Shown: positions 32,929 through 43,579 of the stretch, piece after piece | Layout: each line of letters begins with the position of its first letter | Position numbering within the stretch: the stretch's first letter is position 1 | Assembly: GCA_951802195.1 (NCBI GenBank) | Contig: OX637623.1 | Location: forward strand, 372,001-436,000 | DNA: 64,000 nucleotides | Direction of reading: 5' to 3' | Origin: Tausonia pullulans | Taxonomy: Eukaryota > Basidiomycota > Tremellomycetes > Cystofilobasidiales > Mrakiaceae | Made by a program: the position numbers and the translations under genes | The notes under the pieces: generated by a model | Told to the model about the DNA's origin: nothing | Database searches by the model: none | Seen by the model: the letters and a program-made list of their open reading frames with translations, nothing else

Positions 32929-33768
32929 TCATCGCGATGCCCTCGACTGCTGCTGGCCAGAAAGATTGAAGCTCTCAAGCATGGCAACCATTTGGCCCAG
33001 CAAGTGCCTCTGCATCTCCTGGCTGTACCGCTTCTCCGGCTCCTCCACTCTGTCTGCCTGAGGCTCGCTTTCGAGCTTGTTCTCGACGGTAGCGGAAAGA
33101 TGCTTCGCCCTCGCAATCTCATGTTCCGTGCTGAGCTTGGCGTTGGCCTCGGCTTGCCGGCGACGAGCAGACTTGGCCTGCTTGCGCTCCATCGCAGCGG
33201 CGACGGCGGCATTGGATGTAGGGGGGACCGTCGGCGAGGAAGGCCGCTGGTGCTGCTGGCTCGCGGCGGAGTTGACGACCCCGACGGGTGAGGTTACCGT
33301 TGACATGGTCGCCGAGGCTTGCCAGGACCGCTGGTGCCGACGACCGGCTTTGCAGGAGGGCTGCTGCTGAGACTGTTGCTTACTGCTCGCCTTGTCGTCG
33401 GCGACGTCGCTCCCTCCTCCGTTGGTGCACGTCGTCGCCGACGACTCGCGCTCTTGCGTTGCGGCGCCCCCTCTGACAGCGCCGCCACTCTGGAAGTCCG
33501 TTCCGGTCAACTGGCGGACAAGCTTCTGCATCTCGCGGACCGCGCCAGGATCTGCCGCTGCTGTTGTACGCCGGGTGGAGCTCGAGCAGGAGAGGGAAGG
33601 CGAAGAGGGCGTGGAGGGCTGGCGGCTCTCGAGCGAAGGCGTAGGGAGTGGCGTGGGTCGATACCGGTGGCCGAATGTGTTGGCGACCAGAGGGGGAGAA
33701 TCGAGGGCCGCGGTCGTGGCGGCGGCGGGGGAGGAGGGGAGGAAGGCCATGCAGAGGGTGGTTGTCAT
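32929..33768 (-). CDS. Disordered protein with VQ-like motif and basic helix
   Basis: A single open exon of 279 residues starting MTTTLCMAFLPSSPAAATTA. Residues 80-89 read MQKLVRQLTG, which matches the VQ motif of plant regulators (FxxxVQxLTG) except that Phe is Met and Gln is Arg. Around it the protein is Ser/Thr/Gln-rich and disordered. A charged segment at about residues 195-250 (MERKQAKSARRRQAEANAKL and onwards) should form a long basic helix or coiled coil, ending SQEMQRHLLGQMVAMLESFN. The combination suggests a nuclear regulatory protein, but no family is assigned. It is convergent with the bZIP gene. An alternative start (MAFLPSS) lies six codons in. The short C-terminus could extend through a splice at the GTGAGTACG near 32,920. 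Confidence 0.68.
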   Translation of the reverse strand: MTTTLCMAFLPSSPAAATTAALDSPPLVANTFGHRYRPTPLPTPSLESRQPSTPSSPSLSCSSSTRRTTAAADPGAVREMQKLVRQLTGTDFQSGGAVRGGAATQERESSATTCTNGGGSDVADDKASSKQQSQQQPSCKAGRRHQRSWQASATMSTVTSPVGVVNSAASQQHQRPSSPTVPPTSNAAVAAAMERKQAKSARRRQAEANAKLSTEHEIARAKHLSATVENKLESEPQADRVEEPEKRYSQEMQRHLLGQMVAMLESFNLSGQQQSRASR

Positions 33769-34400
33769 TTAGTCGTCGAGAAAGACAGGGAGAAGGCTGA
33801 GATGTCAGGGAGGAGGTTTGGGTGTAGCTCGAAATAAAAAGGAAACCACGAAGGGTGGCTTGTTGATGTGAAAGGGGATGAAGACAAACGTCAGGGCTTG
33901 CAGGCCGGCATCCGGAAGCAAGGCCGGGAGCCTCGCCGCCTCGTCTGCGGAAGCTCGCAGCTATGCGTCATCAGAGCCTCGACCACGCGTGTTTGATGCC
34001 ACTCCTCAAAATGATAAAACGTGGGGCTGTCGCTTCGTTGGCTCTGGGGTACCCAGTTCGCACAGCCTAAATCTCACCTTGCCGACTGCTCGCCGGAGGC
34101 GGGGCACGTGGGGAACCGTGGGACGGTAGGCAAACTCGCGCGTGTAGATTTGTCCTAGGAATTAACCACCGGGAACGAGCGAGCAAAGGATGACGAGCTC
34201 ATATGAAGGTCCTCGTTTCGGAGTAGTGAGATGAATTGAAAGGGCTGTGAGTCAGGAGTTCTCCTGGCGATACTGGGCTCTGCCGCGGTCAAAGTGAAGC
34301 TGGACGAATGCATCTGTTCGCAGCACCCTGAAGCACAGACAATTTATTGAACGGCACCCCACAGGATTCAACATGGAAAGGGAGAGAAACTGGTTCGTCA
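33769..34400. promoter_or_regulatory. Spacer between condensin 3' end and VQ-motif gene
   Basis: About 0.6 kb that should hold the promoter of the minus-strand VQ-motif gene and the 3' end of the condensin gene. No other gene or site was recognised. Confidence 0.45.
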
Positions 34401-37400
34401 CTACTCGTCGTCGCCGTCAGACTCCTCCTCGTCCTCGTCGCTGCTCTCGACGACCCTCTTCTTCCTCGCTGCGGAGGAAGCGCCACCAACTCTTGCGTCA
34501 GTTTGTACCATCAATTGAATAGGACCATTGACTCACTCGACCGCTTCGGCACAGGCGTCGACTTCGCTGCCGCCTGCCTGCCTCCACCCCGCTTCCCGGC
34601 CGTCGTTGCCGCCTTGCGCTTTGCAGAGGCAGCCTGCTTCTTCGCGACCTCGGCGTCCAGTTCCTGACCCTCTTCGCCGGCGCGGCGATGGGCCTCGAGA
34701 ATCTATAGAAGAAAAAAGTCAACCAGGGTAGGCGAGAGAGTTGAGGTGGTCTACACGCACTGCCTCGAACTCGTTAAGCTCCGACTCAGGCTTATTGGGG
34801 AGCTTGTTGAGGCGGGACTGTCAAGGGCAAGTTAGAGATAGGCGTGATAGGCATGGACTGGGAGGAGCGGGCCCACCTTGGCGAGGATCTCGGAGAATCG
34901 TTTGAAGACGACCTCCTCGTGGAGCTTGTCCTGATAGAACGGCAGCCTGTAAGAGGGAGGACGCAGTCAGTTATGTGTTACTATGGTATAGGATAAACAC
35001 AATACCCACCCATCGATGAGCTTCTTGACGGAACGTTCCGACTTGTAAGGGAGGAGGGAGAGGCAGAAGGCAATGTCACGCCACTGGCGCTCGTCCGTTG
35101 CGAGTCGGAACCGCTGGCAGAGCTTCTCGATGATGCTCTCCGCCTGCTTCTCCTATACAGTTGGAGAGGGATCGTCGTCAGCACAGCGAGAAAAAGCTAA
35201 GAAATCACAACAGAGGAAGAGATGTACCTTCTCGATAAACGTGAAAATGTACTGCATTGTCTTCTCGAATGTCGCCTCATCGACGGCGTGTTTGCCAACT
35301 GAGAGATGGGAGATGACATCCTGCAAGTTGTTGTAGAGTGCGTTGTCCTTGGTCGAGAGCTGGCTGAAGAAGAGCCGGGCGAGATCCCGAATTCGCTGGT
35401 CCTCGTCCTCGATGCACTTAGCCATCTCGCCGAGCTGGCCCTTAACCTTGATCATACCGTTAAGGATGAGATGTGTGAGGACCATGAGCGTATTCTTCTT
35501 GACGTGGATGTCTGGGTCCGTCAGACCCTGGTAGAGACGGTCGCTGAGGAGACCATGTAATCAGTTTTGCTTGCCGCTTCACCCTCTCACACTCCATACC
35601 TCCCACTCTCCTTCACTCACCTGTTCTCGTCAATCATGTTGCTGAAGCATACGGCGACGTCTCCGAGCGCAATAACGATGTTGCTCCGGATGATTGGCTC
35701 CTTGGCAGTCTCAAAGATGCGGAAGAGGAGTGGGAGATATGTCTCGCAGAACTGCGAACTGACGCACATCAGTTTTGACAATGAGAGTACCGCCGCCGTG
35801 CGGAGAGCAGGATCCTGGAGTCCGGGTTGGAAAACGACAATCAGCAAAGTGTTGTTCATCAAGTAAGAGTGTAAGGCGACCTACCTTGTACTTGGTCGGG
35901 TTCGCGCAGATCTCGGCGATGAGAGGACCATAGACGGTGAGGAGCGAGTCCTCGCTGAAGAGGAGCTCGCTCTCACGGATAAAGGCCATGTTGTCACCAA
36001 TGTCGTCCTCGGCGTTGCCGGATACCTGGTCAAGATCGTCCTTAGAGCTCTTGCCAGCGGTGCCAGCGGCCTTGACTAAAAAAAATGAGGGGCGCGTTAA
36101 TCACAGCACACAACACCAACCAACAGCCCAACTCACTCCTGGCGGCCTGCTCCTCCTTGCGCCTCTTGAGTTCACGCTCAACGAGCTCGAGGTAGACGAT
36201 ATGCTTCATCGCGACATGTCCAACGACAAAGACGAGCTGGCCGAGCTCGAACGAGCTCGAGATCTCACTTGAAAGCAGAGGCGCAGAACCGCCAGAGCCG
36301 GACCGTGAATGAGTCGGCTTGGCCTCGCCGTCGCCATCCACGACAGCGGCGGAAACAGCGTCCTCGTCCATCGCGAACTCATCATCGACGTCTTCGACAT
36401 CACCCTCATTGTTCTTGGGAGCGTCTTCGAGGCCAAGTCTGTTGATCGCCTTCGCGACGTCCGCTGCGACGGCCTCGTCGGCATCCCCTTCCAAGGCGAG
36501 GTCCTCGGCACCATCGGTAGACAGTGACTCGCCCTTGGCACTGCTCTTCTCCGGGGAGAAGACGCGCACGGTGAGGGCCTTGATGATGGCTCCGGCAAGG
36601 ACGTCGGGCTTCTCGCCGAGCAGATAGATTGTGTTGAGAGCCTGCTCGGCGACACCAAACCTAGAAGCCGAAAGGATAGAGTGTCAAGATATGTATCAAT
36701 TGAAAAGCGAGACGATCACAGGGACGCACCACTGAAGGGATGAGGCGGGGTGCTTGATTACGTCCTCAAGTCGCTGGAAGATGGGATTGTCCATCGGAAG
36801 ACGGTTCGACTTGTCCGAGAGCGAGCCTAATAAGGAAGAAAAGATGAGCGACTGTTGGTTGCCAGTACAGTCAGGCGGTTCGACGGATTTACCCTTGACC
36901 TTCTTGACGCTGCCGCTGACACGCTGGAGGGCAACGCAGGTGTACCTCGCGAGGACGAGGTCGGCCTTGCCCAGCGGGCCAAGACCAATCTTCAGCAGGA
37001 GATCGACCCTCTCCGTGACAATCTCCCGACGAGCGACGGCGAGCATTCCGAGGATGATGATAGCGCCGCGGCGCTGGGGACGGGGGATGTCCTGATCGGC
37101 GTCTGATGATTGGCGGTTAGCGATCCAGGCGCATGCATGCAGGTGGGCACGAGGCGACTCACTATAGACCTGCCAGAGCTTGGCGATTACGTCCGGGTGG
37201 ATGAGGTCATCGGCCATCATGGCGCGCATGAGCTCCTCGAGCGACGTGAGCTCGGCGAGGGTGGCGTTGTAGGTGAGCCTGGGGAAACAAGCAGTCAGGG
37301 TCTTGTATTTACGTTGAGTGGCGAACGAGCGAGACTCACTCGATCATGTGCCGCGCGATGCGGCTGACCTGCTGCTTCGGGCTGAGGTCCGCTACGACGT

Positions 37401-40186
37401 CAAAGTAAAGTGTCTTGTAGCATTCGATGACGCGGGCCCGGATACCTTTGAGCTCCTTCCCGTCCTCGCTATCAACGGCGTTGTTGTCTTTCGTCCAAAT
37501 GAGGTGAAGCATGGTTTTGATGCCGAGCTGTGGATGGAGGGAAGGCAGGTGAACGTGTGGCTAACAAAAGAGGACGAGTACAGGACCTACGTCGGCCGAC
37601 TCAAACTTGTACTCGTGCGCAACCTTGAAGAAGTCCATAGCCTCGAGGACTTCGGCGCGGCCGGTCGAGACGAGGAGCTCGTTGAGCTTCGGAATGGCGG
37701 CCTCGATCTGCTTGATGAGCCGGAGGGCCTCGGCGTGGTACTTCTTGGTGAGGCGGAGCTTGATGATGAGATTCGGGTCGATACTCTCGCCCGTCGGGGC
37801 GGCCGCCTGGGCAATCATTTCCTTCTTGGCCTGCTTGGGCGAGGCCTCCTCGGTATCGTTCATCTTCGCGTCCTCATTCTCACCCTGCTCGTCCTCGTCC
37901 TCATTCTCATCCTCAAGGTTGCCTCCATCAACGCCCTCAAGTCCTTGGGGTGCATTGCGCATCTCGATTTCCTCGACTGCGGCAAGCTCATCGGCTGCCT
38001 TCTGGTACCGCTCCTCCCAGAGCGGGAGATTAAGGTCTCCACCATAGAGCATGCCGAACGGGTGGGTCGTGACGAGACGGGTGACGAGTGCGATGGCGTA
38101 GCGACGGACCGAGGCTGACTTATCTTCGAGGTGGCGGATGGCGAGCTCGGTGACGAGCGGGCGCTGCTTGGTGAACTTAATCTCGAGCCTGAAGAGAGCA
38201 AGCAATTCCCTGATCAGAACATGGAATCTATGTAGGAGGATGATGACGGGCTCACTCGAGAAGCTTGGTGACGGTTGTGATGACCTTGGTCCGGACCCAA
38301 CTGTTGGTGTCGAGGAAGCGGGCGGTAAGGAGGGCCCAGAAGTTCTCGATCTGCTTGCCCTTGATGCTCGGGTCCATGTCCTCTATGAAGGACAGATGGC
38401 GGATAAGGTGACCAATGACCTCAACGATTGCCATGCGTATGGGATAAGACTGAAAAAGACGAGACCTTCAGCAGCTAGGCCGGACATGTGTGAGGACTTG
38501 ATAAGCGGCGACTGACCTCGCTGTCGAGGTGCGTAAGCAGGAGGCTGATCTGTTTGAGTACGACTTGCGGTGTAAGCTCTGTAATCTTGAGCAAGAACCG
38601 GGAGAAGGATCGAGGGCCTTTGGTGTCCTGGGCGTTGAAGTTACGCGTGGAAATCTCTCTGAAGACGTCGCAAGCGTTATTTTGAGTCGAAAGCGACGGC
38701 CAGGAAAGCGCGGCCTAGACTGACCGGAGAACTTCCTCGGTAAGCTGATTGTAGTCGAATTCTCGAGTGAGAATGGCGAGAAGCTCGGCCATCGGCTCCG
38801 ACAGGTGCTCAAAATATTGCAGAGCCTGAATAATGGACGTCTGAGCGCCTGTTGGGTCCAGTCGTTGTCAGGAAAACTGTTCGCCACTGCCTAGGAATCG
38901 GGCGCTATTGACCGAAGGCATGTCCGTGAAACTTGACCGAGAGACAGATGACCTTGTAGATGCCCAGCTTGATCTCCGGCGCCTTCATGTACACCTCATT
39001 CTCGGCGATCTGGTAAGCCGGCCGCGTGAAGCAGCTGTAGAGGGGAATTTATGTCAGTAAGACTCATGGTCAAGCCAAGGAAAGGGTTTCACTTAATGAA
39101 CGCGTCGCGCTCTTGCGTGGTTGTCCAGATCCGATCTGTCTTGAGACGGAGCGCCTTGCCCATAAGGCTCAGCGTCGTCGGGATCTGACCGACCCAGGAC
39201 CACTTCTCGCCCTTCTTGTTCGCGGCGTTCTTGCTTCCAGCCTTCTTCTATTGGGGACAAAGGACAGCTTATGTCAGTTGGGGCCACAGTCAGCTAGCAC
39301 TGTGGGCAAGAGCGCACCTTCTTGCCTGCTGGGCCAGCTTCGTCGTCGCCCTTGCCTTGCACCTTTTCGGCGCCAATGATGAACCACTGGAGAAGGTAGG
39401 CGTACATCTCGAGCGGCATCTTGTGCGCGAGGTGCGCCGACGGGTCGTCCGACTCGAGGGAGCGCGTCGTAGCGTCGATCTCGTTTTGGAGGGCTGAGGG
39501 AAGGCCGAGAGCATGACCATGCCATTGTTAGTGTATGTCATTGAACGCTGACCCATTATAGAAACTCACCAGATAGGATGGTGTCAAGAAGTTTTGACTG
39601 AGCCTTGACGGACACGGCGGGCAGGTGCCTGGCAGGTTGGATGAAGAAGACCCGTTCGCTCAGCAGGAGTGTCGCCCCGCGCACAAAGGCAAATTTGTGA
39701 TACGTACTTGAGAAGACTCTGGAAGATGTCGAATACATGAGGGTTGAGGATGGAGTCTGAGCTGGTGGCAACGGCGTCGATGGCGCCTGGAGAAAACAAA
39801 GATGCGTGCGTTAGCGCCGTGGACGGGATACGGACGCGTTCAGTGGTTCAGTGTTGTATTCCACGCCCTTCCTTCTTTCTCCTTCAGACGCGTCTATACG
39901 TGCAGCTTTATACACTGAGAACATTCGTAGGAAACCAATATGCCTGAAAGATTGCCCGACGCTGGGCCGACCGCTGTCCAGACATGAGGGAGCGCCTCTC
40001 TCGGCGTCTTCCGACAATCGCCTAGCACACGAGTCCACGCCTTTCTTGTTGTAATGAGGACTCACTCTCCAGGTATCCTGAAATTTCCGCCTCACTCGTG
40101 TTGATGACGTCAATTTCGTGCTCGATGCTCAGGGCCTCGTCAGGATCCTGGATGCCGAGGACAGCCTCCTGGAGGTTGAAGGACAT
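34401..40186 (-). CDS. CND1: Condensin complex subunit 1 (Cnd1/Ycs4/CAP-D2)
   Basis: HEAT-repeat subunit of condensin, which compacts chromosomes in mitosis together with the Smc2/Smc4 pair. It starts MSFNLQEAVLGIQDPDEALS at 40186. Diagnostic stretches include LYQGLTDPDIHVKKNTLMVL then THLILNGMIKVKGQLGEMAK and CIEDEDQRIRDLARLFFSQL, the most conserved part of Cnd1, and later HEEVVFKRFSEILAKSRLNK. An acidic insert lies at about 36,300-36,560 and another at about 37,860-37,930. The C-terminus is RKKRVVESSDEDEEESDGDD, a basic then acidic tail often phosphorylated in this family (known for the family, not seen here). About twenty short introns. It is divergent from the MAPR-type gene with a 0.6 kb shared upstream region. 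Full length and apparently intact. Confidence 0.95.
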
Positions 40187-40796
40187 GTTTGTCGTGTGAT
40201 CGCGTGGCCTCCTTTTGGAGGGGTCGATTAGAAGCTGAGAGCCACAGCAGGTTTGGACGGGACTGCAGTTGTGGGCCAGGAAGGAAAGACCAGAAGGGAA
40301 AGGAAGGAGTAGTCGAGGAGAAAGCAAGTTGGGAATCAAGAGGCGAGAAGCGACGCGTCGCGACTGTTTTCCTCTCCCCCCGTCCGCGTGCTGGCTTCTC
40401 TCTCGGTCGTCAAGGAGACCTCTCACTGCCTTTTTTTATTCCTTGATGGGCTTAGAGAAGATTATTGACTCTACATAACAGCTCCTCAAAATGCATGTGT
40501 ACCACCGATCTTAGAGCCGCGAAGACACCTGGCCGACTGGCGCAAACCAGGATTCATTGTTGGCCCCAATCTCTCGTCGTCGGAGACAGGACCAACTGCT
40601 TACGGGCGACCCGGCTATTCGTGACGAGACGGCGCTATAAGGAGGTTAGATGTGATGTGATGTGATCGACAACCGGGAAGGGTCCGCGTGGTGTCTGTGC
40701 AGCTCGCGACGAGGCAAAGAAGGCCACTAGCCTTCTTCCGCTCTCCTTTTATCACCGTCCTTCCACCCTCTCATTCTCATCCCTTCTTCGTTCAGC
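40187..40796. promoter_or_regulatory. Divergent promoter between condensin and MAPR-type genes
   Basis: A 0.6 kb region serving both directions. A short direct repeat gatgt/gatgtgatgtgatgtgat lies at about 40,650-40,667. CT-rich sequence leads into the plus-strand start. No specific factor site was recognised. Confidence 0.45.
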
Positions 40797-42234
40797 ATGG
40801 ATTTCACCCCCGCTCGACCTGGAGAGCTCGAGGACGACATCGACTTCAACCCGAATCCCCGCGCCAAGACGCGCGTCGGCGGTGAGTTGCCTCTTGTGCT
40901 CGAGATAGGCGGTCAGGGAAGTGACGAATAGTGCTGAGGCGATTTGCTTCTTGATATTCCACAGAGGCCCCCGGAGAGAAGGTCTACGAGAAGGTCATCG
41001 ACCCCATTTCTGGCCGAAAGATCAGCAAAAAGCCGGCGAATGCTCCCTTCTTCGCTCACCAGGTCCGTCGGTTGCGGTCTCTCTCCTCACCGCCTCGCGC
41101 GCAGTCTTCGCTCTTGCCTTGAGCCTAGTCCACATACTGATCAAGATGTCATTTCCTTCTTCTTGTGCCTGTGCTGATTACATTCTGCTGCCCTCGACTG
41201 CCTCTCGCGTCGCCCGCTGCGCGACGCGCGTCCTCGTCTTCGCTCTCATCCGACGTGCCGCTCTTTCTCGTGCCCTCGACTTGCTCACATCTCGCAGAAA
41301 TGGAAGGCCGAACAGGCCGCCATCGCAGAGCGACGAGCCAAGGGTATCCCAGAGCCAGTCATTCCTAGGGAGCCCTGGACCCTCTGGCGTGCGTTTAAGA
41401 CGCTCGTCCTTGCGCTCATGTTGGCAAGCGTTGTCTCCAACTTTGTCACTGGTGGCCCGGCCTGGGGCTACGAGGCTCAGATCCGCAAGTTCTTCAAGAG
41501 GAACGTGTGGAAGGTAAACAATACCTCGTTTTTGCGAGCTTTGTTGTCCTCCATGACTGACAGGAGGGATGCACCCTCACATACTCGCTCTCAGCCGAAT
41601 CCTCGGACCCTCACTCTCGCTCAGCTCGGGACATACTCTGGTGCCAACCCCAACCGCCCCATCTACATCTCCATTGAAGGCCAGGTCTATGATGTCTCTG
41701 CATCCCGACGGATCTATGGTCCCGGCGGCTCGTATAATGTCATGTGGATCCTCCCCCCTCAGCCCTTTCTGGCCGCGCGCGTGCTTTCCCTCGCTGACCT
41801 GGGTGGTGTTGACTCAAAGGGCGGGCGTAGACGCGTCGAGGTCCTTCATCACCGGCTGCTTCCAGCCTCACCACATCACGCACGACCTTCGGGGCATCTC
41901 TGCCGACGATCTCAAGGTGAGTCGGCACCATGCGCATCGCCTCTATGTTGCCGCTGACAACACGGATCGTTTTCCGCAGGCCCTTGATGCCTGGAAGAAG
42001 TTTTTTGCGGATCACGCCAAGTACGAATACATCGGTACTGTCTCCCTCCCGCCCATCGATCCATCCTCGCCCATCCCGGGTCCTTGTGTCGAGTACGACG
42101 GCGCACAGGCTGCCGCGCCCGGTGCGGTTCATGGAGGGGCAGCGCCTGTCCCTGGAGCTGGAGCTGCTCGCGAGGCGTCTCATAATAAGAAAAGCGAGAG
42201 ACTCAAGCGGCCGAATGCGGATAGGGAGCTCTGA
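40797..42234 (+). CDS. MAPR / cytochrome b5-like haem-binding membrane protein
   Basis: Membrane-associated progesterone receptor family (yeast Dap1-like), proteins that bind haem and support P450 enzymes in sterol synthesis at the endoplasmic reticulum. It starts MDFTPARPGELEDDIDFNPN at 40797. A membrane segment (about 41,400-41,450, TLVLALMLASVVSNFVTGG) follows PWTLWRAFK. The cytochrome-b5-like domain begins RTLTLAQLGTYSGANPNRPI and continues YISIEGQVYDVSASRRIYGP and GGSYNVMAGVDASRSFITGC, with the tyrosines typical of MAPR haem binding, then ALDAWKKFFADHAKYEYIGT. The C-terminal tail is Pro/Ala/Gly-rich and ends KRPNADREL. About five introns; the one before AGVDAS is phase 2. The position of the membrane anchor before the domain fits the family. 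Confidence 0.92.
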
Positions 42235-43579
42235 AGGGGGTAGATCTGGGGATGTTTGAGGATGTTCATCGACTTCGGGTGTAGGGCATTTCGCTTGACA
42301 AATTCTCTGACAATTCTCCTTCCTTGACACTCGTGTGGAGAACCTCTCCGTCCTTGTGAGGGATCAGTTGTGCCCGAAGACGTCTCTCTTAGCACGACAG
42401 CAGCTGTGCGATCGACTGCCCTCTAAGTCGGCGCTTTATACTGCATACTGCCTCACAACTGCCCCGGCTATGATCTTATCCGTCAGCGAAGTCAGCATTT
42501 TCTTTTTTTGTTTCCTAAAATGAGCGGGTGAGTGAGATTGAAAGCATTAGCGGAAGGAAAGGGAGAGAGACAGATGATAGGATCTGAGTTAAGTGGCGCT
42601 GTCGGCGATTAGCAGACGAATAGTGATGAATATTGGAGCACCTCGGGGTTTATCCACTTTTGGGCTTTCGGGGTAAGTCCAGCCGAACGCCATGCTCTGC
42701 TCCAAAGTGAGAGCCTTCACTCCTGAGTTGCTCGTCCCTTTCAAGGAGCCCACCTTCGGTCCAATGACTCGCCGCCGCGGGCGGGTACCGCGTAGCATGG
42801 AGCGGTGAACAAAAACGGGTTGTCCTGACCGACTGCGGTGAGCGGTGGGTGCGGCTCCTATGAGGACAAACACAAACGATTGATACTCAGGTCGGTGAAC
42901 CCGTTCCTCTGGCGTTATAAACTCACACCGAACCTTCCTCCCAGCGGAAGACCGACGACCTAGAAAACCGCCGAGCCGCAGGGAGGAGCTCACAGGGAGT
43001 GCGTTCAACTCCAAGCGAAGACCATGATGACTCTGAAGGTCGGCAGCTGCTTCTGATCCTCCATGCTATTCCAGACCTTCCGATCTGACATTCCTTCCAC
43101 GTAGGCCGCGTGAACAGGTTGTATAGTTTCTCCGGGTAAAGGGGTGGTGGTCTGATGATTCCCGGTCTATGATCTCACCAGTAGCTGCTCCATATAGACA
43201 TAGGAAAGAGAGGGGGGTGCTCAGCATTGCGAGCCGACGGCCCCCGGAAATCAATTCTCGTCAGCCATAAGCCTGTAGTCAACAGTCTGAACCGGGGCCC
43301 TGGTCTCATCTCCGTTACCCCATCTTCTCCTTCCTCTTCGGGTCGATCATCAACCGAACGCATCTCAAGCTTGGCTTAGCCTCTCCGGCAAATCCCCGAA
43401 GGACCACATGTTCGTGGCCTAGATCTCCCTTCAATGAGAAGCCAGTCCTGCGCAATGAAGTAACCGACTCAGTTCCGAACGGTTTCTCGATTTCGCAACT
43501 CGTGGTCTGTCGCCTCTCCTCTCCAACCACATCGGCCTTTCCTTTTCCTCCACATCTCATCAGTGGATCATCAACAGAC
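42235..43579. other. Unassigned 1.3 kb upstream of the sugar transporter
   Basis: No gene could be supported. A 141-codon minus-strand open frame (42,589-43,014) has no family resemblance and no clear neighbours. The region should contain the sugar transporter promoter and the MAPR-type 3' end. Confidence 0.45.

Noticed and set aside
37318-38118. 266-codon plus-strand open frame
   Set aside because: It is antisense to condensin exons that carry recognisable HEAT-repeat sequence; codon bias on the true strand keeps the opposite frame open.
42589-43014. 141-codon minus-strand open frame
   Set aside because: No family resemblance, no splice partners, and it sits in the promoter-side region of the sugar transporter.
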